From the NCBI GenBank assembly GCA_045613305.1, contig JAZLAU010000026.1, positions 1-64,000 of the forward strand: a DNA stretch of 64,000 bases. The letters are read 5' to 3'. Of the stretch, positions 16,697-25,139 are shown one piece after another (the first letter of the stretch is position 1; every line of letters starts with the position of its first letter). The notes below the pieces were generated by a model. That model saw nothing but the letters and a program-made list of their open reading frames with translations, did not search any database and was not told the origin of the DNA. Origin of the DNA: SFTJ01 sp045613305. Lineage in GTDB: Bacteria > Bacteroidota > Bacteroidia > Bacteroidales > Muribaculaceae. Position numbers and translations under genes: made by a program.

Positions 16697-17440
16697 ATGT
16701 CGGAAAGAGATAAAATAGATAGCCAAAGATTGCCACGCCACGTGGCGGTTATTATGGACGGCAATGGAAGGTGGGCTAAGCAAAGAGGTTTGGCTCGCAC
16801 CGAAGGTCATATAAAAGGTGTTGATACGGTGCGCGAAATCACCGAAATAGCATCGGAATTAGGCTTGGGCTATCTTACATTATACACATTCTCAACAGAG
16901 AACTGGAACCGACCAAAGGAGGAGGTTGATGCGCTTATGAACCTTGTAGTGGTGGCAATAGAGCGAGAAACCCCCGACTTGATAAAGAATAATGTTCGTC
17001 TGTCGATGATAGGCGATATGGACCGCATGCCCGAATTTGCTCGCGAACGTTTGTCGCGTTGCATAGCCGACACTGCGCATTGCACAGGCTTGACCCTGGT
17101 GTTGGCATTGAGTTATTCGGCAAGGTGGGAGATATTGGAGGCCGCTAAGACTATCGCTGGCAAGGTGAAGAGTGGAGAACTTGCCGAGTCCGACATTGAT
17201 GACGCTTGCTTTAGCAGCCATTTGGCCACTAAGGGAATGCCTGACCCCGATTTGTTGATTCGTACGGGCGGCGATTTGAGAATCAGCAACTATATGTTGT
17301 GGCAGATAGCATATAGCGAGCTGTATTTTGTGCCAAAGTATTGGCCAGATTTTACGAAAGAAGATTTTTGTGAAGCCATAGTGGAATATCAGTACAGAGA
17401 ACGCCGATATGGTAAAACAAGTGAACAGATAGTGAAATAA
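16697..17440 (+). CDS. uppS: Isoprenyl transferase (undecaprenyl diphosphate synthase)
   Basis: The 247-residue product makes the C55 lipid carrier for peptidoglycan and glycan synthesis by cis-prenyl chain extension. Conserved motifs are VAVIMDGNGRWAKQRG with the catalytic Asp, LTLYTFSTENWNRP, and the C-terminal DLLIRTGGDLRISNYMLWQ and YSELYF. Length is normal. It lies in the same direction as bamA, 75 bp upstream, so cotranscription is likely. Confidence 0.96.
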   Translation: MSERDKIDSQRLPRHVAVIMDGNGRWAKQRGLARTEGHIKGVDTVREITEIASELGLGYLTLYTFSTENWNRPKEEVDALMNLVVVAIERETPDLIKNNVRLSMIGDMDRMPEFARERLSRCIADTAHCTGLTLVLALSYSARWEILEAAKTIAGKVKSGELAESDIDDACFSSHLATKGMPDPDLLIRTGGDLRISNYMLWQIAYSELYFVPKYWPDFTKEDFCEAIVEYQYRERRYGKTSEQIVK

Positions 17441-17515
17441 TAATAAACGCCATGCAATCGTAAGAGACCATAAGGCGATTTACATATAAAATAAAAGAAG
17501 AAATTACATACAGAT

Positions 17516-20128
17516 ATGCGATATAAGCAACTCTTTTTGATAGTAGCAATCTTGGCCGGAATGGCCATGAGTCACGCAAAGGCTCAGGAAGTGAACGACA
17601 CAATCTATAATCCAAAGGTTGTGTTTACCGGAATGCCTAAAAAATATGAGATAGCCGGCATTAAGGTTACTGGCGTAGACAACTATGAAGACTATATTGT
17701 GATAGGTTATTCGGGCCTAACAGTGGGTCAAGTAGTGGAAATACCTGGCGATGAAATCACATCGGCAGCAAAGCGTATTTGGCGTCAAGGTCTGTTCTCA
17801 AAGGTTAAAATCAATGTTGAGAAGGTGTATGACAACAAGGCATGGTTGGAATTAGAGTTGCGCCAACAGCCTCGTATATCGCAAATCAATTATATCGGTA
17901 TGAAGAAGGGCGAACGCGAAGACTTGCAAGAGCGTCTTGGCTTGATGCGAGGCAACCAGATGAACCCAAACATTGCCGACCGTACAAAGTTGATTGTTGA
18001 AAGTTATTTCGACAACAAGGGCTTTAAGAATGCAGATGTGAATATCGTGCAACGCGAAGACCTTAGCAACGAAAATGAAGTGATTGTGGACATTAAGGTC
18101 GACAAGCACGAAAAGATAAAGGTGCATAAGATTTATGTAGACGGCAACGAGGTGTTGTCGGACCGTGCAGTGAAGCACGCCATGAAGAAGACCAACGAAA
18201 AGTGGGACTTGATTCGCTTGTTTAGCCAAAAGAAGTTCGTTCCAGACGATTTTGAGGCCGATAAGCAATTGATTATCGATAAGTATAACGAAAAGGGTTA
18301 CCGCGATGCCGTTATTGTGAAAGACAGCGTTGTTAACTTCGACGAAAAGACAGTTGACGTGTATTTGACCGTTGACGAAGGTAAGCAATATTTCATTAAA
18401 GATGTGACATGGGTGGGTAACACCGTATACCCAAGCGACTTCTTGAATAATGTGCTTGGCATTGAAAAAGGTGATGTGTATAACCAAAAGTTGCTTAACA
18501 AGCGTACACAAGAAGACGATGACGCGGTTGCAAACTGGTATATGAACAACGGTTACTTGTTCTATCAGTTGATTCCGGTAGAAAATAAGGTTGAAGGCGA
18601 CTCAATCTCGTTGGAAATGCGAATGTTTGAAGGCAAGAAGGCAACCATCAATAAAGTCATCATTAATGGTAACGACCGCTTGTATGAAAAGGTTATTCGT
18701 CGTGAATTGCGTGTGCGCCCAGGCGACTTGTTCTCAAAGAGCGACTTGATGCGTTCGGCTCGTGAAATTGCTCAAACTGGCCACTTCGACCCAGAAAAGA
18801 TGGATATCCGTCCTGAACCAAACGAAGAAAATGGTACTGTAGATATCATCTTTGGCCTTGAATCGAAGGCAAACGACCAAATTGAATTCTCGGCAGGTTG
18901 GGGACAAACTGGTATCATTGGTAAGTTGAGTTTGAAGTTCACCAACTTCTCAATGAAGAACTTGTTCCACCCATCATCATATAGAGGTATTATTCCTCAA
19001 GGTGAAGGCCAAACATTCACTATCAGTGCGCAAACCAACGCCAAGTATTATCAAGCCTATAGCGTATCGTTCTTGGACCCATGGTTTGGTGGCAAGCGTC
19101 CAAACTCGTTGTCGATAACTGGTTTCTATTCACGTCAAACAGGTATCAACTCTTCGTACTATAATAGCAATTATCAAAACTATATGTATTCGGCATATAG
19201 CAACTACTATACTGGCTATAATAACTATAACAACTATTATGAAAGTGCTTACGACCCAAATAAGTACTTGCAAATGGCCGGTGTGACAGTGGGCTTTGGT
19301 AAGCGTTTGAAGTGGCCAGACGACTACTTTACATTCACAGCCGAATTGAGTTACCAATGGTATAGCCTAAAGAACTGGGAATACTTGTACTATATGAACA
19401 ACGGTATTTCTAACTCATTGGTATTAGGCTTGACATTTGCACGTAACAGTATTGACAACCCATTGTATACTCGTAGAGGTAGCCAATTCTCAATGAGTTT
19501 GCAAATGACACCTCCAGCAAGCTTGTTTGGCAAGAAAGACTGGAAGAAGTTGTCGGAAACCAATACGGTTGCTGCGAAGGAAGAATTATATAAATGGATT
19601 GAATACTGGAAGTTTAAGTTCCAATCACGCACATACACTCCACTTGCAAATGCCGACGGACAATATACGCTTGTGTTGATGACACGTGCCGACATCGGTT
19701 TGTTGGGAAGTTGGAATAAGCACTTGAAATCGCCATTCGAAACATTCTATGTGGGTGGTGACGGTATGTCGGGCAGCTACACCTATGCAACCGAAACAAT
19801 CGCATTGCGTGGTTATGAAAACGGCCAATTCACCCCATGGGGTAGCGAAGGGTATGCATATAGCCGCTTTGCACTTGAATTGCGCTTCCCATTTGTGTTG
19901 CAACCAAGTACCACCATCTATGGTTTGGCATTCCTTGAAGGCGGTAACGCATGGACTCGTGTGAGCGACTTCTCACCATTCAACATCAAGCGAAGTGCCG
20001 GTGCCGGTGTGCGTATCTACTTGCCAATGATTGGTATGATGGGTATCGACTGGGCATATGGTTTCGACAAGGTGTTGGGACAAAAGGGTGGCAGCCAATT
20101 CCACTTCGTGTTGGGTCAAGAGTTTTAA
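17516..20128 (+). CDS. bamA: Outer-membrane protein assembly factor BamA
   Basis: The 870-residue product has a signal peptide (SHAKAQ), a periplasmic region of five POTRA-type repeats (about residues 35-440, for example IKVHKIYVDGNEVLSDRAV and ATINKVIINGNDRLYEKVI) and a C-terminal 16-strand barrel ending in Phe. It folds and inserts barrel proteins into the outer membrane. The barrel contains an unusual Tyr/Asn-rich segment at residues 548-579, probably a surface loop. Skp/OmpH chaperone genes follow directly, which is the standard arrangement. Confidence 0.95.
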   Translation: MRYKQLFLIVAILAGMAMSHAKAQEVNDTIYNPKVVFTGMPKKYEIAGIKVTGVDNYEDYIVIGYSGLTVGQVVEIPGDEITSAAKRIWRQGLFSKVKINVEKVYDNKAWLELELRQQPRISQINYIGMKKGEREDLQERLGLMRGNQMNPNIADRTKLIVESYFDNKGFKNADVNIVQREDLSNENEVIVDIKVDKHEKIKVHKIYVDGNEVLSDRAVKHAMKKTNEKWDLIRLFSQKKFVPDDFEADKQLIIDKYNEKGYRDAVIVKDSVVNFDEKTVDVYLTVDEGKQYFIKDVTWVGNTVYPSDFLNNVLGIEKGDVYNQKLLNKRTQEDDDAVANWYMNNGYLFYQLIPVENKVEGDSISLEMRMFEGKKATINKVIINGNDRLYEKVIRRELRVRPGDLFSKSDLMRSAREIAQTGHFDPEKMDIRPEPNEENGTVDIIFGLESKANDQIEFSAGWGQTGIIGKLSLKFTNFSMKNLFHPSSYRGIIPQGEGQTFTISAQTNAKYYQAYSVSFLDPWFGGKRPNSLSITGFYSRQTGINSSYYNSNYQNYMYSAYSNYYTGYNNYNNYYESAYDPNKYLQMAGVTVGFGKRLKWPDDYFTFTAELSYQWYSLKNWEYLYYMNNGISNSLVLGLTFARNSIDNPLYTRRGSQFSMSLQMTPPASLFGKKDWKKLSETNTVAAKEELYKWIEYWKFKFQSRTYTPLANADGQYTLVLMTRADIGLLGSWNKHLKSPFETFYVGGDGMSGSYTYATETIALRGYENGQFTPWGSEGYAYSRFALELRFPFVLQPSTTIYGLAFLEGGNAWTRVSDFSPFNIKRSAGAGVRIYLPMIGMMGIDWAYGFDKVLGQKGGSQFHFVLGQEF

Positions 20129-20265
20129 TGACTCGACTGCCTGCATGACACGAATGCGCGTGTGACGGTATGTTAAAAAACGGTTAAAAAAACATCGAGA
20201 ATAAACCATTCTTGCTTTAATCGGTCAAATAAGACAGATTAACGTAACAAATAGAGTAGAGAATT

Positions 20266-20781
20266 ATGAAGCGAATAGTTTTAATATTAATAGCTGTTGT
20301 GAGCTGCGCAATGGCTGCAAATGCTCAAAAGTTTGCCTTGGTTGACATGGAATATATTTTAAAAAATGTTCCGTCGTATGAAATGGCAAACGAACAGCTG
20401 AACCAGGTTTCACAACGCTGGCAGCGTGAGGTGGATGATTTGGCCAAGGAAGCCGAAGCAATGTATAAGAACTATCAGAGCGAAATGGTGTTCTTGACCG
20501 ACGAACAAAAGAAGAAGAAAGAGGAAGAAATCGTGGCAAAGGAAAAAGAAGCCACAGAGTTGCGATATAAATACTTTGGCCCTCAAGGCGAGTTGTATAA
20601 AAAGCGTCAGTCGCTAATTAAGCCAATTCAAGACGAAGTGTATAACGCAATAAAAAAGGTTAGCGAAGAAAGAGGCTATTCGGTTATATTCGACCGAGCA
20701 TCGAGCGAAAGCATAATATTTGCGTCACCACGCATCGATGTGAGCAACGAGGTGCTTACAAAAATGGGATACGGCGAATAA
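20266..20781 (+). CDS. Skp/OmpH-family periplasmic chaperone, copy 1
   Basis: The 171-residue product has a signal peptide (MAANAQ) and the Skp layout: a short beta start (FALVDMEYILKNVPSYEMA), a long charged coiled coil (residues about 45-110) and a closing beta segment (YSVIFDRASSESIIFASP). Skp trimers hold unfolded outer-membrane proteins on the way to BamA. It lies 137 bp after bamA and is likely in its operon. Confidence 0.9.
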   Translation: MKRIVLILIAVVSCAMAANAQKFALVDMEYILKNVPSYEMANEQLNQVSQRWQREVDDLAKEAEAMYKNYQSEMVFLTDEQKKKKEEEIVAKEKEATELRYKYFGPQGELYKKRQSLIKPIQDEVYNAIKKVSEERGYSVIFDRASSESIIFASPRIDVSNEVLTKMGYGE

Positions 20782-20841
20782 CCACATTTGTTGGCCGTGA
20801 TAATTAAGGAGTGTAAAGTAGTTAAAATCACAAATTTATAT

Positions 20842-20849
20842 TATCTTTG
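20842..20849 (+). promoter_or_regulatory. Promoter -7 box before the second Skp gene
   Basis: TATCTTTG followed by C, 43 bp before the ATG at 20893. This gives the second copy its own start in addition to any read-through from bamA. Confidence 0.6.
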
Positions 20850-20892
20850 CACCCGTTAGAACGAAAAAACTAAAAAATAATATAACACAGAC

Positions 20893-21402
20893 ATGATTAA
20901 GAAACTTTTACTTGCTGTACTATTGGCAGCTCCTATGTGCCTATCTGCACAAACTTTCAAGTTCGGTACTGTAAACACAACAGAACTGTTTAATGTAATG
21001 CCTGAAAAGGCTACTGCTGAAAACACATTGAAGGCAGCATCAGAAAAGTATGACTCAGAATTCAAGCGTTTGCAAGAAGACTTCCAAAAGGATTATGCAG
21101 AGTTTGAAAAGATGCAAAACGACTCAACTCCAGAACCAATGAAGCAACGTCGTGAACAAGAACTTCAAGAAAAGTATCAAAAGATTCAAAACTTCCAACA
21201 AATAGCATCACAAGACTTGCAAAAGCAACAAGAAACCCTAATCGCTCCAATCCAAGCAAAGTTGCAACAAGCAATCCAAGCAGTTGGCGCTGAAAACGGT
21301 TTCACTTACATTTTCGACCTTTCAATCCCAACAATCATTTACAAGGGTAACGGTAGCGAAGATGTTACTCCTCTTGTAAAGGCTAAGCTTGGCATCAAGT
21401 AA
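20893..21402 (+). CDS. Skp/OmpH-family periplasmic chaperone, copy 2
   Basis: The 169-residue product has a signal peptide (CLSAQ) and the same beta, coiled coil, beta layout as its neighbours. The coiled coil is Gln- and Glu-rich (residues about 50-125). The codon choice is more uniform than in the flanking genes, with CAA for nearly every Gln and AAG for most Lys, which suggests high expression. It is flanked by its own promoter and terminator. Confidence 0.9.
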   Translation: MIKKLLLAVLLAAPMCLSAQTFKFGTVNTTELFNVMPEKATAENTLKAASEKYDSEFKRLQEDFQKDYAEFEKMQNDSTPEPMKQRREQELQEKYQKIQNFQQIASQDLQKQQETLIAPIQAKLQQAIQAVGAENGFTYIFDLSIPTIIYKGNGSEDVTPLVKAKLGIK

Positions 21403-21431
21403 TAAAAACACTAAAAAGTGATATATTGTGG

Positions 21432-21468
21432 TGGCGTTTCCTTAAAAAAATGGAAACGCCATCGTTTT
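21432..21468 (+). terminator. Terminator after the second Skp gene
   Basis: GGCGTTTCC and GGAAACGCC form a 9-bp stem, followed by ATCGTTTTT. Confidence 0.85.
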
Positions 21469-21495
21469 TATATGCGATAATCAATAGAAATTTAT

Positions 21496-21503
21496 TAATT
21501 TTG
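21496..21503 (+). promoter_or_regulatory. Promoter -7 box before the third Skp gene
   Basis: TAATTTTG, 36 bp before the ATG at 21540 and just after the preceding terminator. Confidence 0.5.
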
Positions 21504-21539
21504 TGTTTAGATAAATAAACAACAATAATTAAGACTACT

Positions 21540-22076
21540 ATGGTAAAGAAATTGTTATTGATGGTGGCAATCATGATGTCGCCTTTATATATTCAAGCAC
21601 AGGCTCCGTTAAAACTTGGAAAGGTTGATAAGTTGGCTATCTTTAACGCTATGCCAGAAAAGGCACAAGCTGAGGCTGTTATTAACCAGTTGAGCGAGCA
21701 ATATAAAGCAGAGTTAAAGCTTTTGCAAGATGAGTTTAATCGCAAGTATGCCGACTTCCAAGCGTTGAATCTCGACAATAGAGCTGCTGGTACCATTAAG
21801 GAGCGCCGTATGCAGGAATTGCAAGAAAACAACGATAAGATTGAGGTCTTCTTGAAGAATACTGCGCAAGACATCCGTAATAAAGAAAAAGAACTGCTAG
21901 ACCCATTGATGCAAAAGATTGATGACGCAATTAAGGCAATCGGTGACGAGGCTGGGTATTTGATTATCTATGACGTGAACAATCCTGGTGTGGCATATTT
22001 GAGTAGCCATTTTGAAGATGTAACCAACTTGGTGAAGTTGCATTTGGGACTAAATATTGCGGCTCCACAACAATAA
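21540..22076 (+). CDS. Skp/OmpH-family periplasmic chaperone, copy 3
   Basis: The 178-residue product has a signal peptide (IQAQA), the motif LGKVDKLAIFNAMPEKAQAE matching copy 2 closely (FNVMPEKATAEN), a coiled coil and the closing strand YLIIYDVNNPGVAYLS. Copies 2 and 3 look like the closer pair. It has its own promoter and terminator. Whether the three copies form mixed trimers is unknown. Confidence 0.9.
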   Translation: MVKKLLLMVAIMMSPLYIQAQAPLKLGKVDKLAIFNAMPEKAQAEAVINQLSEQYKAELKLLQDEFNRKYADFQALNLDNRAAGTIKERRMQELQENNDKIEVFLKNTAQDIRNKEKELLDPLMQKIDDAIKAIGDEAGYLIIYDVNNPGVAYLSSHFEDVTNLVKLHLGLNIAAPQQ

Positions 22077-22102
22077 GAGATTAAGCAGATAAAGATATTA
22101 TA

Positions 22103-22140
22103 TGCAGGGCTGAACCTTTGAGGTTCGGCCCTGTGCTTTT
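22103..22140 (+). terminator. Terminator after the third Skp gene
   Basis: GGGCTGAACC pairs with GGTTCGGCCC (10 bp with one G-U pair) around TTTGA, followed by a T tract. Confidence 0.88.
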
Positions 22141-22461
22141 TTTATGCGGTAAAGTGGGAGCGTGGCGTTAAGTGGGTGGGTGTTTGGCAATGGTGCATGT
22201 GCCCTGCTTGCCGTGATGTTGCATGACGTTTTAGGTGGGTGTTAGTCGCAGGTGGTAATTGTGCACGGCAAGTGTCGGTCTACAATATAACCCTACTGCT
22301 GTCATATTCATGTCTTGCTTGAATCGTTGTGAGATGTTAAGTGCTACAGGGCTGGAGATGTGAGTTTGTGAGGACAGAGGTGGTTTGTGTGGTGTGGGAT
22401 GGGATTAACGAGGGCGAAAGGCGATGGTTGCACGGATGGGTGTGCGCGTTGTGAGTAAGCA
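22141..22461. other. Gene-free stretch between the Skp cluster and tRNA-His
   Basis: About 320 bp rich in GTG and TGG words between two converging terminators. I see no convincing open frame, promoter or repeat. Confidence 0.6.
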
Positions 22462-22498
22462 AAAAAAAGAGAAGACTCTTTAAAAGAATCTTCTCTTA
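22462..22498 (-). terminator. Terminator of tRNA-His
   Basis: On the minus strand AAGAGAAGA pairs with TCTTCTCTT, running into eight T. It starts 3 bp after the tRNA. Confidence 0.8.
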
Positions 22499-22500
22499 GG

Positions 22501-22575
<75 letters not shown>

Positions 22576-22666
22576 ATGTCGGTTTAACGGGTGCAAAGAT
22601 ACATACAAATATTTGATTTTGCAAACGCTAAACCATTTTTTCTAAAATATTTTGACAATTTACTTC

Positions 22667-23812
22667 TTATTCTACAAGTTTACCCATAGAATAAACAGCC
22701 TTCAATGAAGTGTCGCTGTTAAGCAATAGGATGTCGGCGTCTTTACCAACCACCAATTGTCCCTTGCGGTCGCTGATGCCCATAATGCGAGCAGGAGTTT
22801 CAGAAGCCATTCTGATAGTGTCGTGCAAAGGAATTCCAGCCTTCACGGTAGTAGTGATAAGGCGGTCCATAGTAGCGATGCTACCAGCCAATGCGCTACC
22901 GTCAGCCACCTTGCAAACGCCGTCTTCGATGATGGCGCCAGGAAGGAATATGTAGTTGCTGTCGCTGCCTGCGCAAGCAAGAGAGTCAGTGATGATTGCA
23001 GTGCGTTCAACGCCCTTAAACTTATGTATGAGTCGGATGATGGTGTCAGGCAAGTGGCAACCGTCGGTAATCATTTCAACGTCCATACCGTCGATTAGGT
23101 AAACACTTTCCACAGTGCCTTCGCGCTTGTATTCGCGCACGTTGTGGAAACCGCCCATTGCGTTGTAGAAGTGGGTAGCGATAGAGTAGCCGTTTTCCCA
23201 AGCAGCCAACACTTCAGGATATTCTGCAGTGGTGTGGGCGATACCCATAACGATGCCGTGTTCGCTTGCAAACTTACCGAAAGCAAGGCCTCCTTCAAGT
23301 TCAGGAGCAGCGTCGATGCGCTTGATGCACTTGAAGCGTTCAATCATAGGGATGTATTTAGCAGGGTCGGGGTTGCAGATGTATTCTGGCATTTGGCCGC
23401 CTGTTTTCTTAATGTTCAAGTGAGGACCTTCAAGGTGCAAACCAAGAATTGTAGAGTCGCCGCGTTCGATGATTTTTTCGCACACTTCAGCAGCTTCGTC
23501 AATCATTTGTTGAGAAGAAGAGCTTAGTGTAGGGAAAATGGCAGTAGTGCCATGCTTAAGGTGAGTCTTAGCAGCAGTAAGGAAGGCATCTTCTTTGCAT
23601 TCCATAAAGTCGCGACCACCACCGCCGTGGCAGTGAGTTTCGATGCCGCCTGGAGTCACATATGCACCTTCGGCGTCGATTAGTTCTGCGCCTTCAATCA
23701 AAAGGCTGTTGTCTTTAACTTCGATTATCTTTCCGTCTTCAAAGACGATTGATCCACCCTTTAGCCAACCTGATGGCGTGTGGATATTACCGTTGTAGAT
23801 TTGTTTTATCAT
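22667..23812 (-). CDS. nagA: N-acetylglucosamine-6-phosphate deacetylase
   Basis: The product of about 381 residues removes acetate from GlcNAc-6-phosphate in amino-sugar catabolism and cell-wall recycling. Amidohydrolase marks are THCHGGGGRDF (metal His pair), LHLEGPHL (metal Glu), IAHTTAEYPE and ATHFYNAMGG (metal His residues) and ITDSLACAG (catalytic Asp). I chose the ATG at 23812 because MIKQIYNGNIHTPSGW is the family's normal N-terminus; the longer in-frame start at 23854 would fall inside the promoter box. No nagB is adjacent. Confidence 0.93.
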   Translation of the reverse strand: MIKQIYNGNIHTPSGWLKGGSIVFEDGKIIEVKDNSLLIEGAELIDAEGAYVTPGGIETHCHGGGGRDFMECKEDAFLTAAKTHLKHGTTAIFPTLSSSSQQMIDEAAEVCEKIIERGDSTILGLHLEGPHLNIKKTGGQMPEYICNPDPAKYIPMIERFKCIKRIDAAPELEGGLAFGKFASEHGIVMGIAHTTAEYPEVLAAWENGYSIATHFYNAMGGFHNVREYKREGTVESVYLIDGMDVEMITDGCHLPDTIIRLIHKFKGVERTAIITDSLACAGSDSNYIFLPGAIIEDGVCKVADGSALAGSIATMDRLITTTVKAGIPLHDTIRMASETPARIMGISDRKGQLVVGKDADILLLNSDTSLKAVYSMGKLVE

Positions 23813-23850
23813 TTTATTCTGGACTTTAGTTTCTATGTAATTTAGTTTAT

Positions 23851-23860
23851 ACAAAAGTAA
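23851..23860 (-). promoter_or_regulatory. Promoter -7 box of nagA
   Basis: TTACTTTTGT on the minus strand, about 40 bp before the chosen ATG. Its position argues against the longer start. Confidence 0.55.
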
Positions 23861-23983
23861 TAATTATTATAAGAAAACGTATTGAAATTAAGGTTTCTAA
23901 ATATTAAAAAATATAAAAATTTTGAGCGATTCCCCAAATGGTTCAAGTGTTGTGAGTTGATGTTGTGTGTTGGGGGCGTAAAA

Positions 23984-24017
23984 AAGAAAAAAGTCCGGCT
24001 CTCACGAGTGGGACTTT
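23984..24017 (-). terminator. Terminator of the candidate small RNA
   Basis: AAGTCC pairs with GGACTT, with CTC/GAG inside, followed on the minus strand by TTTTTTCTTTTTT. Confidence 0.75.
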
Positions 24018-24080
24018 AAAATTTTATGAATAGAATCTGTATAGAAAAGTGCAATTATAATAATGAATTATTGTTATTTG
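23984..24080 (-). ncRNA. Candidate small RNA between nagA and the AraC-type regulator
   Basis: On the minus strand a promoter (TTTTG at 24113-24117, a 19-bp spacer, CAACTTTG at 24086-24093) faces a strong terminator at 23984-24017, with no open frame between. The predicted transcript is about 95 nt, with an AU-rich 5' part and a GC-rich 3' hairpin ending in U. Nothing protein-coding on this strand would need that terminator. The family is unknown; the -7 box has C instead of T in its first position. Confidence 0.45.
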
Positions 24081-24085
24081 CAGTG

Positions 24086-24117
24086 CAAAGTTGGCCATTT
24101 TTTTTTGGATGACAAAA
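24086..24117 (-). promoter_or_regulatory. Promoter of the candidate small RNA
   Basis: TTTTG, exactly 19 bp, then CAACTTTG followed by C. Spacing is ideal for the Bacteroidetes sigma factor. Confidence 0.45.
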
Positions 24118-24253
24118 TTTTTTACGCGAAAAAACATATTGTAAATATTAATAATAGTAAAAAAGAAGAGCTATTGGTCAATAATTCGTATTTTATTATG
24201 GAAAATTTGTCAAAATTCATTATTTTTGGGGTGAAAAAGGAAAATTAATAAAG

Positions 24254-25129
24254 ATGGGGTATTTAGAAAAGATACTTGATTTGAGTAATCCGGAAAGGGT
24301 TACTTGCATTGATGATGAAATATTGATGTTTGACGATTTGGAAATAATCAAATTGTCGAAGTTGCCGTGGAAGTTGCGCCGTCCGTTGTTTGCAATGGTG
24401 TTGCAGGGAACAGTTCACCTAAAAGTTAACTTGCAGGACTATGAAATCGGCAAGAATGAGTTGGTGACGTTGATGCCAGAGCATATCATTCACGGTTACA
24501 CATATAGCGATGATTTTAAAGGGGTGTTTATATTGGTTAGCAATAAGGTGGGCGAGGAACTATTGCCCGATATTACCTCGGTGCTGCCTATATTGATGGA
24601 CTTCCGTCAGAGCCCAGTGATAAAATTGAAGGAGTCGGAAGCGCAAAGTTTGCATGCCTATCACACATTTATATGGGACAAGATGCGTTGTGCAAAGGGC
24701 GATTACAGCAATAAGCAGATTAATAGTTTGTTGCTGTCGATATTCTACGAGGTGCTGTCGATATATAAGGAACGTTATGCTTATGGTAAATTTAAGCATA
24801 CTCGAAACGAAGAAACTTTCTATAACTTCTACTCATTGCTTGAGGCTGAATACCGCAAGGAGCGTTCGGTGATATATTTTGCCAATCGTTTGTGCATTTC
24901 GCCAAAACACTTGTCGATGGTTGTGAAAAAGGTTAGTGGACGTACGGCCAGCGATTGGATTGATGAATATGTGATATTAGAGGCAAAGCAGATGCTTCGC
25001 AGCACGTCTTTGACGGTGCAAGAAATCAGTAGAGAGTTAAACTTTGCCAATCAGTCGTTTTTCGGTAAGTATTTTAAGAAGCATGTAGGCGTTTCGCCGA
25101 GCGAATACCGTTTGCAGGGACATGTGTGA
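24254..25129 (+). CDS. AraC-family transcriptional regulator
   Basis: The 291-residue product has an N-terminal cupin-like sensing domain (residues about 25-120, MVLQGTVHLKVNLQDYEIG) and a C-terminal AraC double helix-turn-helix (residues about 195-288, LCISPKHLSMVVKKVSGRTA and LTVQEISRELNFANQSFFGK, then FKKHVGVSPSEYR). The ligand is unknown. It overlaps the next gene by 8 bp if that gene's first ATG is used. Upstream lies an AT-rich leader of about 170 bp without a convincing gene. Confidence 0.92.
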   Translation: MGYLEKILDLSNPERVTCIDDEILMFDDLEIIKLSKLPWKLRRPLFAMVLQGTVHLKVNLQDYEIGKNELVTLMPEHIIHGYTYSDDFKGVFILVSNKVGEELLPDITSVLPILMDFRQSPVIKLKESEAQSLHAYHTFIWDKMRCAKGDYSNKQINSLLLSIFYEVLSIYKERYAYGKFKHTRNEETFYNFYSLLEAEYRKERSVIYFANRLCISPKHLSMVVKKVSGRTASDWIDEYVILEAKQMLRSTSLTVQEISRELNFANQSFFGKYFKKHVGVSPSEYRLQGHV

Positions 25130-25139
25130 AATTAAAGAT

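Noticed and set aside
24063..24248. 61-codon open frame before the AraC regulator
   Set aside because: The composition is that of AT-rich leader DNA, no motif is visible, and it overlaps the candidate small-RNA promoter.
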